Assembly (NCBI GenBank): GCA_052035645.1
Contig: JBPOHK010000016.1
Coordinates: forward strand, 6,429 to 70,428
Source: RPQJ01 sp052035645
GTDB lineage: Bacteria; Pseudomonadota; Gammaproteobacteria; Steroidobacterales; Steroidobacteraceae
Direction: 5' to 3'
Length of the DNA: 64,000 bases
Part shown: positions 44,645 to 53,906 of the stretch, piece by piece
Numbering within the stretch: the first letter of the stretch is position 1
How the letters are laid out: each line of letters begins with the position of its first letter
The notes under the pieces: model-generated
What the model saw: only the letters and a program-made list of their open reading frames with translations
What the model was told of the DNA's origin: nothing
Databases searched by the model: none
Position numbers and translations under genes: made by a program

Positions 44645-46039
44645 ATGGCCCGGGGCCACCGATCCAGCCGTCCGCACGACCTGCCCGCCGTCCGGCGGCG
44701 CCTGCTGCTGGCCGCCGTCGCACTGCTGGGCGCCTGCCTCGCCCCGGTGGACACCGTCCAGGCCGCCCCGGCCGCGACGGCCGGTCCGCAGCCCGGGCCG
44801 GCCTCCGGCGTCTTCCCCCTGCGGACCGAGGCCGGCAAGCGCTACCTCGTCGATGCGTCGGGCCGGCCGTTCTTCATCAAGGCCGATGCCGCGTGGTCGC
44901 TGATCGCACAGCTGAAGCGACCCGAGGTGGAGCGTTACCTCGAGACCCGCCGCCGGCAGGGCTTCAACGCGATCCTCGTCGAGCTCGAGGAGCACAAGTT
45001 CTCGGCGCATCCCCCGTTCAATGCCTATGGGGTCGCGCCCTTCACGCGCCCGGGCGACTTTTCCGTCCCGAACGACGCGTACTTCGACTACGCCGACGAG
45101 GTGATCGGGCGGGCCGCCGCGCACGGCATGCTGGTCATGCTCACCCCCGCCTACCTGGGGTACGACGGCGGCGAGGAGGGCTGGTACCGGGCGCTGAGCG
45201 CACACACGCCGGCGCAGCTGCGCGAGTACGGCCGCTACGTCGCGCGCCGGCTGGGGTCGCACCCGAACATCCTCTGGGTCCACGGCGGCGACTTCCTGCC
45301 GCCGGACCGCACGATCCTGCGCGAGGTGGCGCACGGCATCCGCGAGGTTGCGGGCCCCGGGCTGCACACGTTCCACGGCTCGCGCGGCCATTCCGCCGTG
45401 GGATTCCTCGGCACGGACGAGCCCTGGCTCAACGTGAACAACATCTACACCAGCGAAGCCGACGTGGTCGCCCGGGCCCGCGCGGAGTTTGCGCGCAGCA
45501 CCCTGCCCTTCTTCCTGATCGAGGCGCGCTACGAAAACGAGAAAGGCGCCGGCGCCGAGATCGTCCGGCGACAGGCCTACCAGGCGATGCTGAACGGAGC
45601 CTGCGGGCACACGATGGGCAACCGGCCCGTCTGGAACTTCGATGCCGGCTGGCAGGCGGCGCTCGACAGTCCCGGGGCCCGCTCGATGCAGCCGTTCCAC
45701 CGGCTGGTGGACCGGATCGCCTGGTGGACCCTCGTCCCGGACCAGCGCCAGCGTTTCCTGGTCGCCGGAGCGGGTTCCGGTGCAGAGGCGTCCGCGGCCA
45801 TCGACCCGCAGGGCGCGCTAGGCATCGTCTACGTGCCCAGCCTGAGGGCCGTGACCATCGACCTGCGCGGCCTGCGCGGCCCGCAGGTGGACGCGCGCTG
45901 GGTGGACCCGGTCACCGGCGCGGAGCGCGTCGTCGCGGGCTCCCCGTTCGATGGCGACGGCCCGCGGGTCTTCGTCGCCGACGGGCGCAATGCGGGCAAT
46001 GCGGAGGACTGGATCCTGATCCTGCGCTCGGTCCGCTGA
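44645..46039 (+). CDS. Secreted DUF4038-type glycoside-hydrolase-like protein (paralogue of the 33652 gene)
   Basis: A 464-residue exported protein with a twin-arginine-rich N-terminus (RRRLLLAAVALLGAC), possibly lipidated at that cysteine. The TIM-barrel part parallels the C-terminus of the repeat lipoprotein line by line: YLVDASGRPFFIKADAAWSL, FNAILVELEEHKFS, ILWVHGGDFLPPD, WLNVNNIYTSEAD, FFLIEARYENE and the C-terminal WTLVPDQ sandwich. It lacks the Ig repeats. Location inside the glycan locus suggests the polymer made here is the substrate or that it trims the polymer. Confidence 0.83.
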   Translation: MARGHRSSRPHDLPAVRRRLLLAAVALLGACLAPVDTVQAAPAATAGPQPGPASGVFPLRTEAGKRYLVDASGRPFFIKADAAWSLIAQLKRPEVERYLETRRRQGFNAILVELEEHKFSAHPPFNAYGVAPFTRPGDFSVPNDAYFDYADEVIGRAAAHGMLVMLTPAYLGYDGGEEGWYRALSAHTPAQLREYGRYVARRLGSHPNILWVHGGDFLPPDRTILREVAHGIREVAGPGLHTFHGSRGHSAVGFLGTDEPWLNVNNIYTSEADVVARARAEFARSTLPFFLIEARYENEKGAGAEIVRRQAYQAMLNGACGHTMGNRPVWNFDAGWQAALDSPGARSMQPFHRLVDRIAWWTLVPDQRQRFLVAGAGSGAEASAAIDPQGALGIVYVPSLRAVTIDLRGLRGPQVDARWVDPVTGAERVVAGSPFDGDGPRVFVADGRNAGNAEDWILILRSVR

Positions 46040-46181
46040 GCGCTGCGCGCGGATCTCGCCGCGCCCGTCATGACGCGCGTCTCGTTTCGACGGGTCGGTT
46101 GCTTGACTTGCCGCGAGGGCAGCGCCGAAAGTACCCGGCAGAAGAGCACTGCGCCCGCGACGGCGCCCGCACGGAGCCCCG

Positions 46182-47342
46182 ATGAATTCCTCGGTCGGCG
46201 TGATCGCCGTGGTCCCCGACGCGTGGACCGACATCTGCATGCCGCGACACCAGGTCGTCGGGCGCCTGCCGAAGTACTTCCCGACCGTCTGGATCGAGCC
46301 GGCCGACAACTGGCGGGAGTACTTCCTGCCGTCGGGCAGGCAGTTCCTGCGCGGCGACCGCTGGAGCGAGCCCGTGCCGGGCATGGACGTGCTCACCCCG
46401 GGGCTGCGTCACCCGCTGTTCTTCCGTCCGGCCGCGCTGTTCCGGTCCACGTTCCGCTCGCGCCTGGCCGCTGCGCGGCGGCGCCTGCTGGAGCGCGGCG
46501 TGCGGCAGGTGGTGCTCTACCTCTGGCGCGACGAATTCGCGGACGCCGTCGACCTGGTGCCGCACGACTTCAGCTGCTACCACATCGACGACGAATACAC
46601 GTTCTCCGAGGTCGACCTGCCCAATTCGCCGCGCGAACTGCGCCTGATCGAGCGCGTCGACCAGCTGATCGTCCATTCGCCGGCGTTGTGGCGCAAGAAA
46701 GGCGGCATCAACCCGCACACGGCCTTCATCCCGAACGGAGTCGACTACGCGTCCTTTGCCGACCCGCGCCCGGAGCCCGCCGACCTCGCGCCGATCCGCC
46801 ACCCCCGGATGGGTTATGCCGGCGTGATCAAGAAGCAGCTGGACCTCGAACTGCTGGTGCAGCTGGCCAGTGCCCGGCCCGGGTATTCGCTCGTCATGGT
46901 CGGCCCGGTGATGAACGTTTCCGGCAAGGAGCACCTGCTGGAGCAGCTTCGCGCGCTGCCGAACGTGCACTTCCTCGGCGAGAAGCGGCCCGACGAGCTC
47001 GGGGCGTACATGCAGCACTTCGACGTCTGCCTGATGTGCTACGAGGTCAACGAGTACACGCGCTACATCTATCCGCTCAAGATGCACGAGTACCTCGCGA
47101 GCGGCCGCCCCGCCGTATCCTCGCCGATCGATGCGGTCGTCCCGCATGCGGACTTCGTCACGCTCGCGGTCGGGGCCGGGCAGTGGCTGGAAGCCATCGA
47201 TGCCGGCATGGGGGCCGAGGCCCAGTCCGCCGCACGCCGGGCAGCCCGGCAGGGCCACGCCCACGAACACGACTGGGACGTGCTCGTCGGCAAGGTCGTC
47301 GAACTGTTCGAGCAAGGTCTCGCCCGCCGTCGGGCCGGCTGA
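46182..47342 (+). CDS. Family 4-type glycosyltransferase
   Basis: A 386-residue GT-B protein without a membrane segment. The N-terminal acceptor domain begins VIAVVPDAWTDICMP; the C-terminal donor domain has VMVGPVMNVSGKEHL, NVHFLGEKRPDEL, YIYPLKMHEYLASGRPAVSSP and the final helix. The E-x7-E-like motif of retaining GT4 enzymes is represented by the KMHEYLASGRP segment. It would add one sugar to a lipid-linked or nucleotide-primed chain at the cytoplasmic face. Donor and acceptor are unknown. Confidence 0.82.
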   Translation: MNSSVGVIAVVPDAWTDICMPRHQVVGRLPKYFPTVWIEPADNWREYFLPSGRQFLRGDRWSEPVPGMDVLTPGLRHPLFFRPAALFRSTFRSRLAAARRRLLERGVRQVVLYLWRDEFADAVDLVPHDFSCYHIDDEYTFSEVDLPNSPRELRLIERVDQLIVHSPALWRKKGGINPHTAFIPNGVDYASFADPRPEPADLAPIRHPRMGYAGVIKKQLDLELLVQLASARPGYSLVMVGPVMNVSGKEHLLEQLRALPNVHFLGEKRPDELGAYMQHFDVCLMCYEVNEYTRYIYPLKMHEYLASGRPAVSSPIDAVVPHADFVTLAVGAGQWLEAIDAGMGAEAQSAARRAARQGHAHEHDWDVLVGKVVELFEQGLARRRAG

Positions 47343-47482
47343 GCCCGCCGCAGCGACGGCGCCGTTCCCTCCGGCGCACGCGCCAGTTATGTGAGAAATG
47401 CGGCAAATTCGCCACGGCGTGCGTGGCAGAATGCCCGCCTGCCCACCTGCAAGAATCGCCGTCCCGCCCCCAGGTCGCCCCC

Positions 47483-48751
47483 ATGACTGCAACCCCTGCC
47501 GCCGGCGCCGCCGGAACCCACGATCCGCGCTGCCGGTTCTGCCGCGCCCCCTTGCGGACGACCTTCGTCGACCTCGGCATGTCGCCGCTGTGCCAGACGC
47601 ACATCGAACCGCACCAGCTGAACCTGATGGAGCCGTTCTACCCCCTGCACGCCTGGGTCTGCGGCGAGTGCTTCCTGGTCCAGCTCGAGGAATTCGTCGC
47701 GCCGGACGCGATCTTCTCCGAGTACGCCTACCTCTCGTCGTACTCCGACAGCTGGGTCGAGCACGCCCGCCGCTATTCGATCGCGATGCGCGAGCGCTTC
47801 GGGCTGGGGCCACAGAGTCTCGTGACGGAGATCGCGAGCAACGACGGCTACCTCCTGCAGCACTTCGTCGCCGCCGGCGTGCCGGTGCTCGGCGTCGAAC
47901 CCGCCGCGAACGTCGCGAAGATCGCCGAGGGCAAGGGCATCCGCTCGACCGTCCGCTTCTTCGGCCAGCAGAGCGCGCGGGAGATCCTGCGCGAGTTCGG
48001 CGCGCCGGACCTGCTGCTCGGCAACAACGTGCTCGCCCACGTGCCCGACATCAACGACTTCGTCGGCGGCATGAAGATCCTGCTCAAGCCGGGTGGCGTC
48101 ATCACCATGGAATTCCCGCACCTGCTGCAGCTGATGCAGCAGAACCAGTTCGACACCATCTACCACGAGCACTTCAGCTACCTGGCGTTCTTCGTGGTCG
48201 AGCGGATCTTCGCGCACCACGGCCTGCGCCTGTTCGACGTGCAGGAGCTGCCGACGCACGGCGGCTCGCTGCGCATCTACGGCTGCCACGCGGACGACGC
48301 CACGCACCCGACGCTGCCCGCGGTCGGCGCGCTGCGCCAGCGCGAGCACGACGAGGGCCTCGCCGACCTGAAGACCTACGAGGGCTTCGGCGAGCAGGTG
48401 CGCGAGACCAAGCGCCGCATCCTCGATTTCCTGATCGGGGCCAAGCGCGCCGGCAAGAAGATCGTCGGCTACGGCGCGCCCGGCAAGGGCAACACGCTGC
48501 TCAACTACTGCGGCATCCGCACCGACCTCCTGGACTTCACGGTCGATCGCAATCCGCTCAAGCAGGGCCGCTACACCCCGGGCACGCACATCCCGATCCT
48601 GGAGCCCGAGGCGATCGAGCGCGCACGTCCGGATTACGTGTTCATCCTGCCGTGGAACCTGAAGGACGAGATCGTCCAGAAGTCGGGGTTCGTGCGGGCC
48701 TGGGGCGGCAAGTTCGTCGTGCCGATCCCGACCATCCAGGTCATCGACTGA
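47483..48751 (+). CDS. Sugar C-methyltransferase (NovU/TylC3-type, SAM-dependent)
   Basis: A 422-residue three-domain protein. The N-terminal zinc-binding domain has CRFCRAPL and WVCGECFLVQLE cysteine pairs. The central SAM domain starts with VTEIASNDGYLLQHF, and the C-terminal C-methyltransferase domain includes KIVGYGAPGKGNTLLNYCG and DFTVDRNPLKQG. The family adds a methyl group to C3 of nucleotide-linked 4-keto-6-deoxy sugars, giving branched-chain sugars. With the RfbF-like, RmlC-like and SDR genes it suggests a CDP-linked 3-C-methyl-6-deoxyhexose. ATG 47483 follows a 140-base untranslated gap. Confidence 0.88.
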   Translation: MTATPAAGAAGTHDPRCRFCRAPLRTTFVDLGMSPLCQTHIEPHQLNLMEPFYPLHAWVCGECFLVQLEEFVAPDAIFSEYAYLSSYSDSWVEHARRYSIAMRERFGLGPQSLVTEIASNDGYLLQHFVAAGVPVLGVEPAANVAKIAEGKGIRSTVRFFGQQSAREILREFGAPDLLLGNNVLAHVPDINDFVGGMKILLKPGGVITMEFPHLLQLMQQNQFDTIYHEHFSYLAFFVVERIFAHHGLRLFDVQELPTHGGSLRIYGCHADDATHPTLPAVGALRQREHDEGLADLKTYEGFGEQVRETKRRILDFLIGAKRAGKKIVGYGAPGKGNTLLNYCGIRTDLLDFTVDRNPLKQGRYTPGTHIPILEPEAIERARPDYVFILPWNLKDEIVQKSGFVRAWGGKFVVPIPTIQVID

Positions 48752-48762
48752 CGAACCGAGCC

Positions 48763-49569
48763 ATGTCCGACGCCCGGCGACCGCCGTTCCGCAACCTGCG
48801 CAAGCTGTGGAGCAGTCGAGAACTGCTCCTGCTGCTCACGTGGCGCGAGATCAAGGTCCGCTACAAGCAGTCGATCATGGGGCTGGCCTGGGCCATCCTG
48901 ATGCCGGCCATCATCGTCGGCGCGGGCGTGCTGGTCCGGGTGGGCGCCGCGCAGCTGACCGGCGGCGAGGTGACCGTCGACGACGTCGCCTCGGTCATGG
49001 TGCGCGCGGTCCCCTGGGCGTTCTTCGCGGGCGCGCTGCGTTTCGGCACCAACAGCCTGGTCGGCAATACCAGCCTGGTCACCAAGATCGCCTTCCCGAA
49101 GGAAGTCTTCCCGATCTCGGCGGTCCTCTCGAACGGCTTCGATTTCCTGATCGCGGCGTCCGTCGTCGTGCTCGGGCTGCTGCTGATGGGCTGGGTCCCG
49201 ACGATCCACGCCCTCTGGGCCTTCCCGCTGCTCGCCCTGCTCGCGCTGTTCACCGCGGGCCTGACCATGCTGCTGTCCGCGCTCAACCTGTTCTACCGCG
49301 ACGTCAAGTACCTGGTCGAGGTCGTGCTGACCTATGCCATCTTCGTCACCCCCGTGCTCTTTCCCGCCAGCATCGCCGGCCGCTGGCAGTCGATCGTGCT
49401 GCTGAACCCGATCGCCCCGATCCTCGAGGGCCTCTCGGACGCCATGATCGGGCACCGCCTGCCGCAACTCGGCTGGGTCGGCTACAGCGCGGCCGTATCG
49501 GTCCTCGCGGCACTGCTCGGGTACACGGTGTTCAAGTGGCTCGAGACCCAGTTCGCGGAACGCATATGA
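48763..49569 (+). CDS. wzm: ABC-2 type polysaccharide export permease
   Basis: A 268-residue protein with six predicted membrane helices and the N-terminal amphipathic segment TWREIKVRYKQSIMGLAW typical of Wzm/TagG permeases. It pairs with the ATPase that starts 10 bases after its stop and carries O-antigen or teichoic-acid-like polymer across the inner membrane. It follows the C-methyltransferase gene by 11 bases, so it is likely in the same transcript as the glycosyltransferase. Confidence 0.88.
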   Translation: MSDARRPPFRNLRKLWSSRELLLLLTWREIKVRYKQSIMGLAWAILMPAIIVGAGVLVRVGAAQLTGGEVTVDDVASVMVRAVPWAFFAGALRFGTNSLVGNTSLVTKIAFPKEVFPISAVLSNGFDFLIAASVVVLGLLLMGWVPTIHALWAFPLLALLALFTAGLTMLLSALNLFYRDVKYLVEVVLTYAIFVTPVLFPASIAGRWQSIVLLNPIAPILEGLSDAMIGHRLPQLGWVGYSAAVSVLAALLGYTVFKWLETQFAERI

Positions 49570-49579
49570 GCGCCCGACG

Positions 49580-50776
49580 ATGAGCGAGAATGCACTCGAA
49601 CTGCACGGCGTCTACAAGAAATTCCGGCGCGGCGAACGCCACGACTCGCTGCGGGACCTGCTGCCCGCGCTCGCCAAGCGGGCCGTTCGCGGCATCGCCG
49701 GCGCCGGCTCGCTGCGCGACCAGGAGTTCTGGGCGCTGCAGGACATTTCCTTCACCGTCGGCCAGGGCGAGGCCGTCGGGGTCATCGGTCACAACGGGGC
49801 CGGCAAGAGCACGATGCTGAAGCTGCTGAGCGGCATCCTGCAGCCCACCAGCGGCCGGATCGTCGTACGCGGCAGGCTGTCCGCCCTGATCGAGGTCGGC
49901 GCAGGCTTCCACCAGGACCTGACCGGGCGCGAGAACGTGTTCATGAACGGGGTCATCCTCGGCATGAGCCGGGCCGAGGTCCGCCGCAAGTTCGACGAGA
50001 TCGTCGAGTTCTCCGGCCTGCAGGAATTCATCGACACGCCGGTGAAGCGCTACTCCTCCGGCATGTACGCGCGGCTCGGGTTCTCCGTCGCGGCGCACCT
50101 GGAGCCCGACCTGCTGGTGGTCGACGAGGTGCTGAGCGTCGGCGACTTCGTGTTCCAGTCCAAGAGCATCGAGAAGATGCGGGCCGTGCGCCGCAGCGGC
50201 GCGACGGTCATCTTCGTCTCGCACAACCTGCGCGCGATGGCGGACCTCTGCGACCGCGCCCTGCTGCTCAACAAGGGACGACTGGTTGAGGACGGCCCGA
50301 GCTCGAAGGTCATCCACACCTACATGGAGCAGGCGAGCACCTCGCGCACGAACGCGGCCGAGAAGGCCGTGCACATCGAGAGCGTGCGCGTGATCGGTGA
50401 CGACGGCGAGCGCTTCGACTTCCAGTCCGGCGAGAAGGTCCGGGTCGAGGTCCGCGTGCGGGCCTCGGACGTCGCGTCGCGCATCGCCTGCATCCTCTAC
50501 CTGCTCGACGACAACTACTACGAGATCTTCGAGGTTTCCTCCGAGCGCATGCTCGGCTCGGGACGCGACTACCGGGCCGGCGACACGGCGACCTTCGTGT
50601 TCGACCTCGACCTGAACGTCGGTTCGGGCAATTTCCAGCTCTGCGCGATGCTGTTCCAGCACCACACCGGCACGATCTTCGACAAGATCGAGCCCGCGGC
50701 CACGCTGATGATCACCAATCCGACGCACGTGCGCGGCATCGTCGACCTGCGGCCGAAGGTCAGCGTCATCGGCTGA
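49580..50776 (+). CDS. wzt: Polysaccharide ABC transporter ATPase with glycan-binding C-terminus
   Basis: A 398-residue ATPase. Walker A is GHNGAGKST, the signature is VKRYSSGMYARL, and Walker B is LLVVDEVLSVGD. Residues about 250-398 form a Wzt C-terminal carbohydrate-binding domain (VRVRASDVASRIACILYLLDD), which in E. coli O8/O9a recognises the terminated O-polysaccharide before export. It therefore implies a capped polymer. Its stop codon overlaps the convergent flippase gene by 11 bases. Confidence 0.9.
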   Translation: MSENALELHGVYKKFRRGERHDSLRDLLPALAKRAVRGIAGAGSLRDQEFWALQDISFTVGQGEAVGVIGHNGAGKSTMLKLLSGILQPTSGRIVVRGRLSALIEVGAGFHQDLTGRENVFMNGVILGMSRAEVRRKFDEIVEFSGLQEFIDTPVKRYSSGMYARLGFSVAAHLEPDLLVVDEVLSVGDFVFQSKSIEKMRAVRRSGATVIFVSHNLRAMADLCDRALLLNKGRLVEDGPSSKVIHTYMEQASTSRTNAAEKAVHIESVRVIGDDGERFDFQSGEKVRVEVRVRASDVASRIACILYLLDDNYYEIFEVSSERMLGSGRDYRAGDTATFVFDLDLNVGSGNFQLCAMLFQHHTGTIFDKIEPAATLMITNPTHVRGIVDLRPKVSVIG

Positions 50777-52208
50777 AGCGCGCCCGCAGCGCGCCGTACG
50801 CGCGGCGCGCCTCGTCCGCGGCCGCATGCCGCGTCGCGAAGGCCGAGGCGACCCAGACGATGCCGGCCACGATCCCGACCAGCACGCCGACCACGAGCGG
50901 ATTCTCGATCACCCGCAGCACCACCAGCCGCGTCGCCGCCGCCGCGCCGATCGTGCAGGCGGCCAGCAGAGCGCTGCCTCGCGTCGCACGCAGCAGGTCG
51001 CCGAACGTATAGCCGATGAGCCGCCGCAGCTGGCGCAGGTACAGGGCCAGCACGACCAGCGCCTGCACCGAGAGCGCCAGTGCCACGGCCTCGAGGCTGA
51101 CGAATGACGCGGCGACGCACAGCACGGCCCACAGCGGCGTCGTCAGGCTCGTGATCCTCAGCCGGGCCCCGGGCCGCCCGAGGCCGCCGAGCATTTCGCC
51201 GGCGAAGGCGTAGGCCGCCTGGATGATCGCCCCGACGCACAGCAGGCGCAGCAGCGGCGCGGACGCCGACCACTGCGCGCCGTAGAGCACCTCGATGATC
51301 TCGGGCGACAAGACCCCCATCAGCCCGTACATGGGCCACACGAAGGCGGTGTAGAGCCCGATGGTGCGGACGTACTGCCCCCGCAGCAGCGATGCGTCGG
51401 CGCGGGCCTGCTTCGCGAAGCCCGGCAGGAGCACGCGCGCGATGCCCCGCCCGATGTTCTGCTGGAAGTAGACGAACAGGCCGTTGGCGCGGCTGAACAG
51501 GCCGAGTGCCGCGAAGCCGAAGCGCCGGCCGATGACGAACTCGTGCATGTTGGCGCCGGTCTGCTCGAGCAGCCCGCTCGCGGTGTACTTCGAGCAGTAG
51601 CTCCAGATCGGACCGGACCCGCGCAGCGTCGGCAGGTGCGACAGCCCGTCGCGCCGCACCCACAGGAGCAGCGCCAGCATGCACGCCGTGTTGGCCACGT
51701 TGCCCCAGGCGAGCGACATGTAGCTCTGGCCGCGGAAGGCCAGCGTCACGCTGACCACGTGCCCGACGATGACCGCGATGGTCTGGATCCAGAGCACGGT
51801 CGCCACCCGCATGTCGCGATACAGCAGCGCCGAGGTCGGCGTCGCGAGCGGCAGGAACACGAACGAGATGCACATGACCGCGATCAGCCGGGCCAGGCCC
51901 GGCTCGCCGTAGAACGCGGCGATCGGGTGCCGCAGCACCAGGATCAGCAGGCCCAGCGACCAGGCGACGGTGATCGCGACGCCGAAGGCCGCGCGGATGC
52001 GCGCGCGGTCCAGGGTCTTGTCCTGCACGACGAACTCGAGGATGCCGAATTCGCGGGCGACGCTCGCCACGGCCAGCAGGGCCGCGCCCAGGGAATACAC
52101 GCCCACCTCGGCCGGCGTCAGCAGCCTCGCGATGATCATGGTCGCGACGAGGTAGACCGCGACCGAGAGGCCGCGCTGCAGCATCGTCAGGGCCAGGAGC
52201 CGCCGCAT
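50766..52208 (-). CDS. Wzx-type oligosaccharide flippase
   Basis: A 480-residue MATE/MOP-superfamily membrane protein with 12-14 hydrophobic segments and the opening LQRGLSVAVYLVATMIIARLLTPAEVGVY typical of the polysaccharide biosynthesis family. It would flip undecaprenyl-linked repeat units. Its presence beside a Wzm/Wzt exporter means the locus has two lipid-linked transport routes. It is the last gene of an operon with the TPP enzyme, GNAT and ATP-grasp genes, starting three bases after the TPP gene stop. Confidence 0.87.
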   Translation of the reverse strand: MRRLLALTMLQRGLSVAVYLVATMIIARLLTPAEVGVYSLGAALLAVASVAREFGILEFVVQDKTLDRARIRAAFGVAITVAWSLGLLILVLRHPIAAFYGEPGLARLIAVMCISFVFLPLATPTSALLYRDMRVATVLWIQTIAVIVGHVVSVTLAFRGQSYMSLAWGNVANTACMLALLLWVRRDGLSHLPTLRGSGPIWSYCSKYTASGLLEQTGANMHEFVIGRRFGFAALGLFSRANGLFVYFQQNIGRGIARVLLPGFAKQARADASLLRGQYVRTIGLYTAFVWPMYGLMGVLSPEIIEVLYGAQWSASAPLLRLLCVGAIIQAAYAFAGEMLGGLGRPGARLRITSLTTPLWAVLCVAASFVSLEAVALALSVQALVVLALYLRQLRRLIGYTFGDLLRATRGSALLAACTIGAAAATRLVVLRVIENPLVVGVLVGIVAGIVWVASAFATRHAAADEARRAYGALRARFSR

Positions 52209-52211
52209 CCG

Positions 52212-53906
52212 TCAGCGACCGAGCAGGCGCCTGAGGGTGGCCACGCCCCCCTCGGGCAGGCGGGCGCGCACGCCTTCGCGCACGACGGCCTTCAGGCGCT
52301 GCCATTCGAGCGATGGCACATCCGCGAGGCGCAGTTCGACCAGCCGCACGCCCTGCGCCGCGAACACCTGCCGGGCCACGCCCTCGGGATCGCCGTGCAT
52401 CGGGAAGTACGAGCAGCCGACCGCCCCGGCGAGTGCGGCCAGGTCGGGCGCTGCCACCTCGACACCGGACGCGTGCCCGTGCGTGGCCAACTGCTGTCGC
52501 CGGATCAGGTTCATCTGTCCGTCGTTGAATACCACGACGACGAGGTCGACCCCCTCGCGCACGGCCGTGACCAGGTCGCCCATCGACAGCACGAGTCCGG
52601 CGTCGCCGATGCAGGCGATCACCGAGGCGTCCGGCCGCGCCAGCGACGCGCCGATCGCGCCCGGCAGCCCGAAGCCCATGGACTGGAAGTCGCTCGGACA
52701 GAGCAGGCCCCGCGGTCGCCGCACGGAGGCGTAACGACGCGTCAGCGCCTGGTGCAGCCCGGCGTCGGTCACGTACACGGCGCGCTCGCCGGACACCGCC
52801 GCCAGCGCCGCGAACACGTCCCGCAGCGAGCCGCCCGGCACGTCCGGCAAGGTCGGCTCGAAGTCGATCGGCTGCCGGCGATCGGCCTGCAGGCGTTCAC
52901 GGGCCGCCGCCAGTTCCGCGGCGGGCCACTGCGCGAACGGCAGGTCGACCTCGGCCAGCGCCTCGAGCACGTCCTCGACCCGTGCGTGGATGCCGAGACG
53001 CGCGGGATAGTTTGCCTCGAGCACCTCGGCGGACGCATCCACGCGCACCAGCTTCGCCGCCGGCAGTTCCAGGCGTCCGCCCGCACTGCCGTTGTGCGAG
53101 AACTTGCAGCCCAGGGCGAGGATCAGGTCGGCCTGCTGCAGGAGACCGGGCACCACGGGGCCGAGCCCGGTCGAGAAGTCCTGCACGAAGGCGTGCGGGT
53201 CCTCGTCCGAGAGCACCCCTCGCCCGCTGCTCGTGAACAGCACGGGCGCCGCGAGACGCTCGGCCAGCGCCTGCACCCGGGCAGCGGCACCCTGCGCGCC
53301 CTGGCCCGCGACGATCACGGGGCGGCGGCTGGCGGCGATGGCATCGGCCAGTGGCGCAACGTCCGGCCTTGCGGACCGCACCTGCGCCGACACTCGTCCG
53401 TCGCCGGCGGTCGCTTCGAGGAGCGCCGAGTCGATCTCGAGCAGGACCGGTCCCGGCTCGCCCGCACGGGCACAGTCGTAGGCGGCTGCGAGCACCTCGA
53501 GCAGCGCGTCGGCGCGATGCACGTGCAGGCACTGCTTCACGACCGGGGCCGCCATCGACGCCTGGTCGATGCGCTGCAACTGGAACGCGCGGCCGTGATC
53601 CGCCTGCCGCTGGGTGATCCACAGCAGCGGCACGGAGTCGTGCCGAGCCTCGACGACGCCGGCGAGGGCATGCACGAAGCCGGGTCCGGGGATCGTCGCC
53701 AGCACGCCGACCGAGCCGCTCGCGCGCGCGAAGCCGGTCGCCGCGAAGGCCGCCGAGCCCTCGTCGGCCGTGACCACGCGGCGCAGCCCGGCGGCCCGCA
53801 GGGCCTCGTACAGCCGCACGTTCTGGGTGCCCGGCAGCCCGAATACGCAGTTCACCCCGCGCTGGCGCAAGGCGCCGCACAGCGCGTCGGCGCCGCTCGC
53901 CGTCAT
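52212..53906 (-). CDS. Thiamine-diphosphate-dependent enzyme of the acetolactate synthase group
   Basis: A 564-residue ThDP enzyme. The catalytic glutamate is E49 in TADEGSAAFAATGFAR, and the ThDP-Mg motif is GDAGLVLSMGDLVTAV followed by VVVVFNDGQMNLI. It lacks a separate regulatory subunit gene and the context is a glycan operon, so it is unlikely to be a branched-chain amino-acid enzyme. YerE, a ThDP enzyme of yersiniose synthesis, adds a two-carbon unit to a CDP-keto sugar. A similar role, or synthesis of a keto-acid side chain, is a reasonable but unproven reading. ATGA overlap with the GNAT gene. Confidence 0.83.
   Translation of the reverse strand: MTASGADALCGALRQRGVNCVFGLPGTQNVRLYEALRAAGLRRVVTADEGSAAFAATGFARASGSVGVLATIPGPGFVHALAGVVEARHDSVPLLWITQRQADHGRAFQLQRIDQASMAAPVVKQCLHVHRADALLEVLAAAYDCARAGEPGPVLLEIDSALLEATAGDGRVSAQVRSARPDVAPLADAIAASRRPVIVAGQGAQGAAARVQALAERLAAPVLFTSSGRGVLSDEDPHAFVQDFSTGLGPVVPGLLQQADLILALGCKFSHNGSAGGRLELPAAKLVRVDASAEVLEANYPARLGIHARVEDVLEALAEVDLPFAQWPAAELAAARERLQADRRQPIDFEPTLPDVPGGSLRDVFAALAAVSGERAVYVTDAGLHQALTRRYASVRRPRGLLCPSDFQSMGFGLPGAIGASLARPDASVIACIGDAGLVLSMGDLVTAVREGVDLVVVVFNDGQMNLIRRQQLATHGHASGVEVAAPDLAALAGAVGCSYFPMHGDPEGVARQVFAAQGVRLVELRLADVPSLEWQRLKAVVREGVRARLPEGGVATLRRLLGR

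Noticed and set aside
52212..53906. Annotation as ilvB acetolactate synthase for branched-chain amino acids
   Set aside because: No regulatory subunit or ilv genes nearby; it is coupled to GNAT and ATP-grasp genes in a glycan locus.
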